In this document: positions 1 through 13,324 of the stretch, piece by piece | Numbering within the stretch: the first letter of the stretch is position 1 | Layout: every line of letters starts with the position of its first letter | Source of the DNA: Dictyostelium firmibasis | Lineage: Eukaryota; Evosea; Eumycetozoa; Dictyosteliales; Dictyosteliaceae | Assembly (NCBI GenBank): GCA_036169595.1 | Contig: CM069766.1 | Location: forward strand, 2,283,501-2,347,500 | DNA length: 64,000 nucleotides | Direction of reading: 5' to 3' | The notes under the pieces: model-generated | Seen by the model: the letters and a program-made list of their open reading frames with translations, nothing else | The model's database searches: none | What the model was told of the DNA's origin: nothing | Program-made: the position numbers and the translations under genes

Positions 1-3000
1 CAAACTTTAGAACAACAATTACAAAATTCTAAACAAGAAATCAATACATTAACAACAGAGATTGAATCATTAACCATCCAATACAATGCAACTAGAGTTG
101 ACAATGAAAACCTTTCAAGTGAATCCATTGAACTGAAACAAATTCTGCTTGCAAAAACTCAAGAATTAGAAGAACAACTCTCATTGGCACAACAACAAAA
201 GAGTAATGTTCAAATGATTCAACAATTGGAATCAATTATTATCGATAATCAACAATCAATCGATCAATTAAAGATTGAATTGGACCAAACACAACAAGAA
301 AATGATTCAATGAAACATACTTACAGTGAATTGGAATCAACGTTAACTTTGGCACAATCAGAGAATCAACGTTTACTCTTACAGAATAAACAATTCTCTA
401 TCAATTTAGATGAGATTAGAACTTTGTTCTCTATGATTCAACAACAGAAGGAAACCATTCAATTGGAATTTAATCAACGTTTACAAACTTGGAATCAAGA
501 TAGTGAAAAATATAAAGAAATTATATCAACTTTAGAGCAATCCAATCAAAAATCAATTGAAATGTATGATTCTAAATCATCTGATTTCCAAGAGAAAGAG
601 AATCAATTCGACTCTCTCTTTACAAATTATAATCAACTATTTAGCAAGTATAATGATTGCATTTCAACAAGTGAATCCAATAAGCTTGAGTTTGAACAAT
701 TTAAAAAGGACACTAACCAATCCATTCAATTACTTGAATCACTTAAAAAATCTTTAAAACTTGAAAACGAAGATCTCATACGACAATCGAATCAATTAAA
801 GCTACAATTACAATCAATTGAACAACAAAGACAACAGGAGTTAAAACCAATTCAATTGGAGTTAGAATCAAAGAAATCCGAACTATTGAAGCTATCATGT
901 CAATTCGCTGAGCAAACTAAACAAGTAACTCAATTATTAGTTAGTGTAGACCAATATAAAGTTTCAACAACAAAATTAGAATCTCAAATCAATGATCGTA
1001 ATGAAGAGATTAACAATTTAAAACTAAAGGCAATTGAAATCACTGCACTCAAAGAAGAGAACAATTCACTTAAAGATCAATTAGCAAAATTAAAAAAAGC
1101 TCCAAAATCTCAAACTGATCGTGAGAAAGATATGATAAAGAAAGAGTTAGAAAAACTTCGTGAGAAATTCAATGCAATCGATACAAAACTTAAACAAGCG
1201 GTACAAGATAAACAAACCATTCAATCTGAGAAACAATCGTTGGAAAGAGAAATCAAAGATTTAAAGAGATCTCACACCGTCACTGAAAGTGAACTCGATA
1301 AATTGAAAAAAACTCATCTCGCTGCCGATGTCAAATCTAAAGATTTCATAGCATTGAATAAATCAGTTGAAATATTAACAAAATCTCAAGAACAACTTAA
1401 AGCAACAATCATAGAGTTAGAATCAGAGTTGACAAAGAAAAAGACAGAGTTAGAAAAGAAACAAGAAGAACTCACTACACTCAACCAAGATAGAGATGAA
1501 AAAGAAAAGAAATCTAACCAATTAGAATCAGATCATTCAGTTGCTACTATTAAATTGGAAAACTATGAAATTCAATTCACCCAATTGACTAGTGAAATCG
1601 TTGATTTAAAGAGTAAATTCCAAGAGTTTAAAGGCGAATCAGAAAAGAATACAATGGAACAAGAGAAGAAGTTCACTGAATCCAATCTTGTAAATCAACA
1701 ACTAACCAATGATAAAGTGGAATTAAATAAACAACTATCCGATTTAAGAGTTGAATTTGATCAATCCAAACAACTATGGTCAACAAGAACTTCCGAAGCA
1801 AATGATACTATTAAAGAACTCCAAGAATCATTGACCACCAAAGAAAAGGAACGTCAATCAACCTCTGAACAATTTGTAAAATTAACCGATCAAATGAATT
1901 TAAAAACATGGGAGTACAATGATTTGAATGCACAGTGCCAACAGCTTACAAAAAATCTACAAAATGTAAAGTCTGATAATGAACAACAAGAACTATCAAT
2001 AGCATCACTTGAATCTCAAACATCTGCTAAAATAAAATCATTGGAGCAAGAGATATCACAACTTCAAGATAATCATCGTTTAGAGGTATTGGAATTAAAT
2101 CGTTGTAAAAATCAACTATTAGAGAAACAAAATCTATTGGAACAAGATAATATACAATTAAATGAACGTATCATTCAATTATTACATCAAAAAACTAAAC
2201 ATGAAACTGAAATTCTATCAATGGAATCAAATATTCTCGATTTAGAGAATCAAACCAAAGAATTGAAATCAAAGATTGAAACAGCTCAACAAGACTTTGA
2301 AATTGAAAAGAACTATCACAATGGTTTAAATGAAACAAACACCACAACCATTAAAACGATGAATGAAGAATTGACTCGTTCTAATCAAACCATTCAACAA
2401 TTACTCTTCAAAATTTCAAAATTGGAGCAAACCTCTATACAAAATCAACAACAACATCAACAAGAAATTCAACAAGCATCTCTAGCCGCTCAACAAATCC
2501 AACACCAACAACAAATCCAAAAACAACAATTGGCCGATGATCAAGAGAAACAACAACTCATTCAAAAAATAAAATTAATGGAATTGGAATTGGACTCTGC
2601 AAAACAAAAGAACCTATACATAACGGAACAATTCACTCTTAAGGAATCTGAATACCTCGATACTATTACCGATTACGTTTGTAAGGAAAAAGAATTTGAA
2701 AAATCAAAAGCCTCCCTTAAAACCAGTGCCACCAAGATACAAGGATTAAATGAAATCATTAAAAAACTTCAAGAAGAAAAACCTCAACAACAACCAGTCG
2801 TTAAAGTTTCCTCCACTCAAGTTGTAAATCAAAATGGTCAACCTATTAAATCAATTTTAAAGAAACCAAAATTAGTTATCGTACCAAGAGAACAACAACA
2901 ACCTCAATATAAAGAACTTACTTTATCAACCTTAAACAATGATAATAGCAACTGTGAAACTGAATCCGTTTCAGCCTCATCAACATTAACATCTTTACAA

Positions 3001-3249
3001 TCAATCTCTAAGTATATCGGTAAAAGATCTGAACAAACCCCTCTTGAACAAGATCTAACCTCTTCAACTTTAAATCTTCCATTACAACAACAAAACAAAA
3101 AGGTTAGATTGGTGATCACTAAAAATAACAAAACCTCGACTGATAATTTAACAACCACTTCAACCTCTTTAAAATCAAAATCATCATCCAATGGTGAAAA
3201 CAAAGAGAACAATCAAAATAGTAATAATATTATTGTTAGAAATAATTAA
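1..3249 (+). CDS. Large coiled-coil protein, 5' end missing
   Basis: The frame is open from the first base to a TAA at 3247-3249, so the window holds the last 1082 codons of a longer gene and the true start lies upstream. Almost the whole product is Glu/Gln/Lys/Leu heptad sequence typical of a long parallel coiled coil. No motor, kinase or other globular domain is visible. After about residue 850 (base 2790) the coil stops and a Ser/Thr-rich, basic tail follows, with two short similar blocks, KPKLVIVP and KKVRLVITK, then a tail rich in Lys, Ser and Asn. Codons are strongly A/T-ending and no intron is seen. Kinesin (CENP-E-like), golgin or centrosomal tails look like this, but nothing here decides between them. 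Confidence 0.85.
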   Translation, partial: QTLEQQLQNSKQEINTLTTEIESLTIQYNATRVDNENLSSESIELKQILLAKTQELEEQLSLAQQQKSNVQMIQQLESIIIDNQQSIDQLKIELDQTQQENDSMKHTYSELESTLTLAQSENQRLLLQNKQFSINLDEIRTLFSMIQQQKETIQLEFNQRLQTWNQDSEKYKEIISTLEQSNQKSIEMYDSKSSDFQEKENQFDSLFTNYNQLFSKYNDCISTSESNKLEFEQFKKDTNQSIQLLESLKKSLKLENEDLIRQSNQLKLQLQSIEQQRQQELKPIQLELESKKSELLKLSCQFAEQTKQVTQLLVSVDQYKVSTTKLESQINDRNEEINNLKLKAIEITALKEENNSLKDQLAKLKKAPKSQTDREKDMIKKELEKLREKFNAIDTKLKQAVQDKQTIQSEKQSLEREIKDLKRSHTVTESELDKLKKTHLAADVKSKDFIALNKSVEILTKSQEQLKATIIELESELTKKKTELEKKQEELTTLNQDRDEKEKKSNQLESDHSVATIKLENYEIQFTQLTSEIVDLKSKFQEFKGESEKNTMEQEKKFTESNLVNQQLTNDKVELNKQLSDLRVEFDQSKQLWSTRTSEANDTIKELQESLTTKEKERQSTSEQFVKLTDQMNLKTWEYNDLNAQCQQLTKNLQNVKSDNEQQELSIASLESQTSAKIKSLEQEISQLQDNHRLEVLELNRCKNQLLEKQNLLEQDNIQLNERIIQLLHQKTKHETEILSMESNILDLENQTKELKSKIETAQQDFEIEKNYHNGLNETNTTTIKTMNEELTRSNQTIQQLLFKISKLEQTSIQNQQQHQQEIQQASLAAQQIQHQQQIQKQQLADDQEKQQLIQKIKLMELELDSAKQKNLYITEQFTLKESEYLDTITDYVCKEKEFEKSKASLKTSATKIQGLNEIIKKLQEEKPQQQPVVKVSSTQVVNQNGQPIKSILKKPKLVIVPREQQQPQYKELTLSTLNNDNSNCETESVSASSTLTSLQSISKYIGKRSEQTPLEQDLTSSTLNLPLQQQNKKVRLVITKNNKTSTDNLTTTSTSLKSKSSSNGENKENNQNSNNIIVRNN

Positions 3250-3361
3250 TAGTTTTATTTAATTTTTAAATTTTTTTATCTTTAAATTTTTTTTTAAAAA
3301 AAATAAAAGATAATTGTAAATAAATATTCATATATACATAAAAAACTTTTTTTTTTTTTTT

Positions 3362-4354
3362 TTAAAAGTTATATTTTGTTACTTTCACATTTGGGATTGT
3401 TGATGTATCAATTGAAAATGATGATGTACCTCTATACCTTAATTCAATGCAAGAATTGGGGATAATATTATTTCCAATTTTAGTAATATTAGATGTATAA
3501 AAAGAAGAACCAACATTTACATCTAATATTGAAGATGGTAATACATTTGAACCAATATATTCTCTGTAGTGTAAAGGTAATTTCAAAATTTTAACACCAT
3601 TTGGAATTGAACCAATATCAAATCTCTTTTTGAATCTTTGCCCAAATATTAACTGGACACATGAAGATGGGATTACACCTTCATCAATAACTTGGTTAAA
3701 ATCAATACCAAATGTAATAGATTTAACTCCATAAGGAATTGAACCTTTTTTTAAAGGTTTGTTAAAGTTATTACCAAATTTTAGTATTTGTATTGATAAA
3801 GGTAAATCATCAACCTCAATAGATTGATTAAATTCTGAACCAAATGTTAAATTAGTTACTGAATTTGGTATTAGTCCCTTTGACAAAGGTGAATTATAAA
3901 AATGATCCATTTCTAATGATGTCACTGAATGTGGTATAAAACCAGGATAAATAACAAAAACACTATCTTTTCCATTTCGAGTTGTAAAACTTAAATGGGT
4001 AATTGAATTTTTTGGCAACTGAATTTGTTTCTCAAGATTATCATCTTCTGAATCATTATTTGGTTTTTTCTGATAATATTTTCCTTTATCCATAACTTGA
4101 ATAGGGTTTCTTAGTATAACTTTTTTAAAATAATCTTTATTTTTATTTTTATTTAATGATTCCAATGTGAATGTTCTCCAATCACGATTAATAAAATAAT
4201 TTTTAATTATTCCCAGTATATAACTTTTTAAATATAAATTCCTCCAAATTTTAAAGAATAGAAAAGTGGATCTTTCTTTTTCCTCTTCTTTATTTAATTT
4301 GGTTGCTTCATTTTCACTGTAAATAAGGTTTAATAGAATACTATAATTTTGCAT
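3362..4354 (-). CDS. FNIP repeat-containing protein
   Basis: A 330-residue single-exon gene. I place the start at the ATG at 4352-4354 (MQNYSILL). The N-terminal 70 residues contain the basic-hydrophobic segment (FFKIWRNLYLKSYILG) that usually precedes FNIP repeats in Dictyostelium. From about residue 115 there are six or seven degenerate leucine-rich-like units with the pattern FG..FN......IP.SV..L.FG, for example FGSEFNQSI and FGNNFNKPL. FNIP proteins are a large Dictyostelium-expanded family thought to act in protein-protein interaction; the partner is unknown. It is convergent with the coiled-coil gene, whose stop lies only 112 bp away. Short for the family, but no frameshift is seen. Confidence 0.85.
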   Translation of the reverse strand: MQNYSILLNLIYSENEATKLNKEEEKERSTFLFFKIWRNLYLKSYILGIIKNYFINRDWRTFTLESLNKNKNKDYFKKVILRNPIQVMDKGKYYQKKPNNDSEDDNLEKQIQLPKNSITHLSFTTRNGKDSVFVIYPGFIPHSVTSLEMDHFYNSPLSKGLIPNSVTNLTFGSEFNQSIEVDDLPLSIQILKFGNNFNKPLKKGSIPYGVKSITFGIDFNQVIDEGVIPSSCVQLIFGQRFKKRFDIGSIPNGVKILKLPLHYREYIGSNVLPSSILDVNVGSSFYTSNITKIGNNIIPNSCIELRYRGTSSFSIDTSTIPNVKVTKYNF

Positions 4355-4627
4355 CAACTAATTTCTGTGTTTTTTTGAAAAAAAACATTTAAAAAAAAAA
4401 AAAAAAATTTTCAAGAAAATTAAAAAAAGCAATAAATATAAAAAACAATAATTTCAATATATTATTTTTTCCAAATTCGATGATAAAAAAAATGGTTTAT
4501 TATAGTTGTACTATTTAAGTTAGTGGATGATATGTAGTTTTGGTTTTATAATTAATTATTTAACAAGAGAAAAAGTTGTATATTATTGTTGTTTTTTTTT
4601 TATTTTATTATTATTACTATTGAATAT

Positions 4628-5822
4628 TTAAACGACGGATTCAGTTTCACGATTGATTGTGTTTTTAATTCTTAATAAAATTGAAGTTTTCCATGAATCT
4701 AATGGACTGATTGAATTGAATTCAGCAACTTCATTTGTAAATTCTTCTACATTATTATTTCTACATGCTTGAATAATACCATCTAAAAGACGACATTCTC
4801 TTGTTGTATTGAATGATGCTTGCATATCCTTATATCTTTGTAAAGCACGTTCTGCGCCAACAACATCCTACATTTTTTTTATAAAAAAAAAAAAAATGGT
4901 TGATTAATAATAACAATCAATAGGTATATCCAAATCTATGCTAAAATGTTTAACAATAATTACATCAGCAGCTAAATAACATAAACAAGCACGAAGGAAA
5001 TATTCTTTACAACCCCATTGAGTTAAATTATTATCTAAAGATGCAGCAGCAACTTGTTCATAGATTTCGATTGATTTCTCATAACGTTCTAATTGAGCAG
5101 AGAAGAGTGCAATCTTTAAAAGACATTGATGAGATGAAACGGTTGAATTTTCGCCATCGAAATAATCAGATGCAGTTTGATAGCTTGCAATAGCTTGATC
5201 GAAATCACCTTCAGCTTCATATAATTCTGCAATTTCCTTTTGATGTTTGGCTGAAATTGCAAAACGACCCTCATCTGTGTAGTATTCAATGGCTGCTTTC
5301 AAACATGTGATTGCATTTATAACATTACCTTTTTTATAACATCCTGCTGCTAAAACATAACTTGATGCTGCATCATGTTTACTTGATCCCTTCAAAAAGC
5401 ATTCTGCTGATTTTTGGAATGCATCACCTGCTTGGTCCCCTATTTATTTTTTAACAAAAAAAAATGAAATGAACATAATATTATTATTGTCGATATTGTT
5501 ATTGTTATTGTTATTGTTATTGTTATTGTTATTGTTATTGTTATTGTTATTGTTATTGTTATTGTTATTGTTATTGTTATTATTGTTATTGTTATTAAAA
5601 GGTTAATAAATCCTCTTGTTTGTGTTTTTTAAAGGTTTTTTAAAAAATTATATATTATTTACATTTCTTTGACATTTTGAATAAATTTGCTGCCTTTGTA
5701 TAATCTGAAGCTGCATCATCGTATCTTGAAGAGCCACCACCAAACATTTTAAAGAAGTTACCACCTCTTAATCTTTTATCAGCGGCATCCAAAAATTCCT
5801 TAGCTTTTGCTTCGTCACCCAT
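4628..5822 (-). CDS. snpA: Alpha-SNAP (soluble NSF attachment protein)
   Basis: Three exons on the minus strand: 5822-5663, 5439-4964 and 4867-4628, giving 291 residues, the usual alpha-SNAP length (about 295). Donors GTAAAT and GTAATT and acceptors AATAG and TGTAG keep the frame. The product starts MGDEAKAKEF and shows the family's TPR-like helical hairpins: SKHDAASSYV, AIEYYTDEGRFAISAKH, and the C-terminal SPLDSWKTSILLRIKNTI, the region that in alpha-SNAP stimulates NSF. Known role: binds assembled SNARE bundles and recruits NSF ATPase for disassembly after membrane fusion, on the cytosolic face. Intron 1 carries a hexanucleotide array (5494-5595). Gene symbol from memory of Dictyostelium nomenclature; the family call is firm. 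Confidence 0.93.
5494..5595. repeat. Hexanucleotide (TTATTG)n array in snpA intron 1
   Basis: About 16 near-perfect tandem copies of TTATTG (CAATAA on the transcribed strand), breaking into ATT units at the right end. It lies wholly inside the first snpA intron. Confidence 0.95.
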
Positions 5823-6825
5823 TTTATTTATTTATATTTGATATTATATATACTATTGAAAAACTTTATGTGGTTTGTGTTTTTTTTAAAATATTTTGTT
5901 TATAGTAAATAGTTCCAATAATTTATAATATTGAAAAAAAAAAGAAAAAAAAAAAAAAAACGACACACGTGGTGAAATTTTAATTAAAAATTAATTTGTG
6001 CGTTTTGTGTGGGAATAAAAATTTAAAATAAAAATAAAGATAATAATATTAATAATGTATAAATTTGTAGGGTAATTATTGATTATTTATATTTTTATTA
6101 TTATTATTATTATGATTATTATTATTATTAATATTATTATTATTATTATTATTATTTTTTATTTTATTATTTTTTTATTTTTTTAGAAATAGGGAAAGAA
6201 AAAATATATTAATATATAAAGTAATAGTTAAATTAGAAAAAAATTTATAAAAAAAAAAAAAATAGGGTTAGAATTAATTAATGATAAAGAACTATATAGT
6301 TAAGTACATACAAAAATTCTATATCGATTTGTGAAAGAAAAAAACAAAAAGAAATTAAAAAAAAAAAAAATAAAAAAAAAATTAAAAAAAAAAATAAAAT
6401 AAAATAAAAAAAAAAAATAAAAAAAAAAAAAAAACTCAATTTAAAATTAAATTTTTTTCCACCAGCCTATATTACTTTAAATAAAAATTTGTTTTAATTT
6501 ATCTGATTTTTTAAGTTAACAAAAATCATAAACCAATTTTAAGCCTATACATAAAATTAATAAAATTATTTTCACTTATTTTTTTTTTTTAAAATTTTTT
6601 TATACCTGACAAAAATCATGAAACATTTTTATTTCTTTTAAAATAAACGTGTTCATTAATTGTGAGTCAGTGTGTTATTTTTTATTTTTTATTTTTTATT
6701 TTTTTTTTTAATTTTTTTTTTTTAATTTAAAAAAAAGGACAATAATATTATTGGATTAAAGATGGGTTTATCTGTTGGACTACATATAGTATATATTTTT
6801 TTGAAATTTTTATAGTTCATTTTTT

Positions 6826-6863
<38 letters not shown>

Positions 6864-6941
6864 TTATAATTTTTTTATTTTTTATAAATGATTATGAAAA
6901 TTGCAAAAATAAATATCTAAAATAAAATAAAACAGAATTAA
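5823..6941. other. Divergent intergenic region snpA / AP5M1
   Basis: About 1.1 kb of A/T homopolymer runs, an ATT tract at 6092-6155 and a T-run/A-run block just before the 6942 start. It must carry both promoters. No coding signal or RNA gene is seen. Confidence 0.6.
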
Positions 6942-8759
6942 ATGTGTACATTAAGAGCATTTTGGGTATTAAAAGAAAATAGTAATGGAGGAACCGAGAT
7001 TATATTATCGAAAAGGATAAATACGGTTGAGAATAGAGTTAGAGCATTATCAGGCTCGAACTATAATCCAATACCAATCGATAGTGAATTGATAGTTTTA
7101 TTTGAAACAGAATTGATTAAAGATTCACAAGGTTATTCAACAGGTCAAACATCATTTTTACAACAACAACAATCACAACAACCATCTTTACAAACTTCAT
7201 CATCGCTATTATCAGCATCGATGGCATCGAAACAACAAAATCAACAACAAACTACAACCAATATAAACGCATCATCATTAAGTTTAGTAAAAGTTTACAC
7301 AAATACACCAAACACACATGTAATATCATTAAATCAAGAAAGACTTTGGCCATTCATTTATATAAAAAAGAAGAATCTTTATTTTATTACTATACCTATC
7401 ATTGAAGAATTCTTAGTTTCAAATAGAAAGCCATCATTAATAGATTTGTAAAAATTTCATTTATTTTATTTTTAATACACACCCTATTAAGGGTTCTAAT
7501 TTTATTTTCATTATTTTTATTTTTTTAGACCACCAATAACAGCAGCATTAAATTTTTTAGAGGAAACATCGAATTATATGATTGGATTTTTAAATAAACC
7601 ACCACCATATCCAGAGCTACAAGTATTTTTATCTAATATAATACCATTTGGACAACCTATTGATACAAACTTTAATAATGTGAAAGCAATGATTAGACAA
7701 GGGTTTCCAAGTGGTGAAACCTTTCAACAAAAGAGACCAACATGGAAACCATTTCTACATAAAGGTAAACAACAATTAGATTTTTTAATCAGCGAAACCA
7801 TTCAGTGTATACTCTATGATAATCCAAGTATACCCGATGTTTCAAAGGTATCTGGGTCATTAATTTGTAAAGCAGATTTAGAGGGTATGCCAGAGGTATC
7901 ATTTTATTTACAACCAACGATTGCAGCACCATCAAGTGGTATAGGTGGTATAATAGGTCAAAATGAACCTGTTATTACAAATTTAGCCATAGACTCAACG
8001 GTTCAAACCACATCAGATATAAATATAAATAATAAGATCTCATTTTTTAATCCACCATTAGACCATTTTAAATTGTTATCCTATAGTGTACAAGGTATAA
8101 AAGCAGTACCACTTAGAGGTTTTTATCAAATGAAAGAAACTTCATCCAATTCTATAAAAGTATTGATTCAATTAAAGTTGAATAGTGAAATGAACAATTC
8201 ATTCGATTATTGTTTATTGAAAATTCCATTCAAAAATCGTTCAAATATTATACAGGTTAATGCATCTCCTACTACTGGTTCAATCTATATTGACCATTCT
8301 CTAAAAGCTATCATTTGGAATATCGGCCAAAAGTTTACTGGTCGTAATTTAGAGGTTGCTTTACCAATGGAAGTGGTTTTCTCAAGTGTTTCACCAACAC
8401 TCATACCACAACCACCACCACAACCACCAACTTTAATCGTTAGTAGTAGTAGTGGTAATCAAAATATAACGGCTTTCCCAAAACAAGATCAATCTTTCCC
8501 TATTATTGATTCATCTCCTTCAGATCAGGATGATTGTTCATCGGATCCATTTTGTACAGGCTCAAACTCTTATGTTCGTATTTATTTCAAAATTCAAAAT
8601 TGTACTCTCAGTGGTTTAAATATTGACCCAAAGAAAGTAGTAATCTACCCAACAAATAAATTCAAATTAAATATTGAGCGTGAAGTCTTAAGTTTTGAAT
8701 ATATAATTTGGAATTCGTTAGGTAGTTCAAAATATTCTTATCAACCATCTTCAAAATAA
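6942..8759 (+). CDS. AP-5 adaptor complex subunit mu (AP5M1 ortholog)
   Basis: Two exons, 6942-7447 and 7529-8759 (donor GTAAAA, acceptor TTTTTTAG), 578 residues. The N-terminal longin-like part reads MCTLRAFWVLKENSNGG, with SKRINTVENR and QERLWPFIYIKKKNLYF, matching the animal AP-5 mu pattern. A poly-Gln/Ser linker interrupts it at about residues 75-110. The C-terminal mu-homology domain has FNPPLDHFKLLSYSV, LRGFYQMKE, IIWNIGQKFTGRNLE, DPFCTGSNSYVRIYF and the terminal FEYIIWNSLGSSKY, all aligning in order with human AP5M1. Known role: mu subunit of AP-5, acting with SPG11/SPG15 at late endosomes and lysosomes. It is not a clathrin AP-1/2/3/4 mu. About 90 residues longer than human because of low-complexity insertions. 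Confidence 0.9.
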
Positions 8760-9218
8760 TAATCTAAAAAAAACAATATTAATATTAAAAAATAAAAAAA
8801 TAATAATAATAAAATTTTTTTTTTTTTTTTTTCTGTTGGTATTTGTGTTACAGATATAAATTATCCAACTTTATCTCTTTTTTAAAATTTTACGACCTGG
8901 ATGCATGACCACTTTAGTGTGCAGTAAAAATTGAGCTTCAAGCATTTAATTTTCAAAATCACACCACGTTTTCAAAAAAACATTCTTTATTCCAAAAAAT
9001 TTTTGAAAACGTGTAAAAAAAAAAAAAAAATTTTGCAAGCAAATTCCCAATTTTTGGAGAATCTTTCGAAAAACGCATCTCTCAAGAAAAGGTTTTCATA
9101 ATTTTTTATTTAAAATTTTTTTATTTAATATTTTTTTTTTTTTTATTTTTTTTTTCTTTGTTTTTTTTTTTTTTTTTTATTTTTTTTATTTTTTCAAACC
9201 ACCCACACAAAAAAAAAG
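8760..9218. other. Intergenic, with a 14-bp stem hairpin
   Basis: Mostly T and A runs. A patch of ordinary complexity at 8885-9070 contains a perfect 14-bp inverted repeat, 8965-8978 against 9000-9013, around a 21-nt loop. No reading frame was found. The last 100 bases are T-tracts typical of Dictyostelium promoters. Confidence 0.6.
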
Positions 9219-9981
<763 letters not shown>

Positions 9982-10073
9982 TAAAAATTATCGTTTTGTA
10001 AAAAAATAATTTTTTTTTATATTCTTTTTTTTTTTTTATTTTTTTATTATTATTATTATTATTTTTATTATTA

Positions 10074-10144
<71 letters not shown>

Positions 10145-10407
10145 AGTTTTAGTAATCCAAAAAAGAAAATTTAATAAAAAAACAACACAAAAATAGTAAA
10201 AAAAAACTTTTTTTTAAGTTTCGATTTTTTTTTTTTTTTTATTAATTTGGAATATTCAAATTTGGTAATTATAAAATAAAAATAAAAAAAGTAAAAAAAA
10301 AAAAAAAAATAGATTTCCAAAAGGTCCCAACTATTCTATTTAATAATTGAGATGGGGAAAGAAACTTTTTTTTTTATTTTTTTTTTTATTATTATTATTA
10401 ATTCAAA
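9982..10407. other. Intergenic, ATT tract and homopolymers
   Basis: Contains an interrupted ATT tract at 10041-10138 and A/T runs. Nothing gene-like was seen. Confidence 0.6.
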
Positions 10408-11436
10408 ATGGACTTTGAATATCAACTAAATGTTCTTTTAAAAAAGACTAAATTCAATCTATTACAATATAAGATTGAAAATAAAGAAACAGATCAATTT
10501 ATAAGTTATTACAAGGTAATTAAAAAAAAAAAAAAAAAAAACAAAAAAAAAAAAAAAAAAAAAAAAATTAAAATTTTTTTTTTTTTTTTTTTAATAAATA
10601 AATAAAAGGCTAGCTTAAATCTAAACATTGAAAATAAGCCATTACGTGGGAAATCAGGATGGGTGGTATCAATTGAGGAAGCAAAAAATCAATGTGCTAA
10701 AATGGTATATGATATCTTATTAACTCAACCAAGTGTTAATATAAATGTTCCTCCTGAAATAAAACCATTAATAAATGCAACAACCATTTTAGTATTTTCA
10801 CTATTTCTAAATAATTGTTTTTTAATTATATTAGAACCCAAGGCTTTCTATATTTTATTTCCAATTTTTATAATGGTATTAGCTTTTTTAATTATACCTT
10901 GGGAGTTGTATAAAAATAAGAGAATTTTGATGAGTACAGGAGACCGAGTTATTGTGAGGAAATCAAAATGCTATGAAAAATTTATTTTACCAATTAAATA
11001 TATATATCATAAAGAATTTTTAATTGATCTATCAAATGGCAATTATGAACAACAAGATATTAATGATTTCAACCATTTAGCAATAGCTAAAAAAAATATC
11101 TTCCTTACTTTAGTTCACAATCAAGATATTGGAAACCAAGATCCAACTTATAAAATAGTTAAAGGTTGTGGACTAAGAGTAAGAAAAGCTGAAAATGGTT
11201 TATATTCTTGTACAATTAGAATTGTTAAAGATAAAGAATTGACTTATTTTTCCTCAAATATTAGTGAAGATTACTTTTATAAAACTCCTATAAATATTTT
11301 CAAAGTAATGTCAAAGAGTGGTATCAGTTTCTTCCCTGAACAATATTCAGAACATATAGTTATGACAAGCTTAAACAAATACATAACGATCCTTTCAATT
11401 CACTTTAATTGGTTAATATCATTTTTTTATATTTAA
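10408..11436 (+). CDS. Two-TM membrane protein, first of a tandem paralog pair
   Basis: Exons 10408-10515 and 10609-11436 (donor GTAATT, acceptor AAAAG, phase 0), 311 residues. It starts MDFEYQLNVLLKKTKFNLLQ. Two adjacent hydrophobic segments lie at about residues 97-140 (TTILVFSLFLNNCFLIIL and FYILFPIFIMVLAFLIIPW). A cytosolic-looking alpha/beta region follows, with GDRVIVRKSKCYEKF, FLIDLSNG, LRVRKAENGLYSC and ISFFPEQYSEH. The downstream gene at 11814 matches it along its length, including the intron position. I know no characterised homolog; it looks like a Dictyostelium-restricted family. No catalytic motif is visible. The intron is a run of A then T, so the splice choice rests on paralog alignment. 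Confidence 0.8.
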
Positions 11437-11813
11437 AATATTTTTTTTAGTATCATAATAAATTGAATATTAGTAAACTTTTTTAATTAGATCAAATAAA
11501 ATTTTACAATCTCTTCCTATGAAAAAAATATCTATTGGTAATCCTAATTGGTTTTTATTTTAAAATTATAAAATTAAGACTTTTTTTTTTTTTTTTATTT
11601 TTATTTTTTGTTTTCAATAATTTTTATCAATTTTTTTTTGCCCAATCAAAATTTTTCAAATTAAAAATATCTCAAAAAAACCACATCCATTAAATTCAAA
11701 TAATTAGATTTTAAAAAAAAAGATGAAAATTGACTTCGAAAATTTAAACTTTAATTTCAAAAAATAAAAAAAAAATTTTATTCATAAATATTCCACATTT
11801 AAAAATTTTAACA
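11437..11813. other. Intergenic between tandem paralogs
   Basis: Low-complexity A/T sequence, presumably the 3' end of the first gene and the promoter of the second. Nothing else was seen. Confidence 0.5.
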
Positions 11814-13145
<1,332 letters not shown>

Positions 13146-13324
13146 AAACAATCTCAACTTTATTTTTTTTTTTTTTTTTTTTTTTTTATTTTGTATAAAT
13201 GGTGAAACTTTGAAACTCAAGCCATTGTGTTACAAACCGCTCTATATTACGAAGAAACATAAAACTGTGCAAAGGAAATAATAAAAAGTATATAGATGAA
13301 TTGTATTAAAATCTGGTTAATTTA

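Noticed and set aside
2904-3212. Minus-strand 102-residue frame opposite the coiled-coil tail
   Set aside because: It mirrors Ser/Thr/Gln-rich coding sequence on the plus strand and has no independent features.
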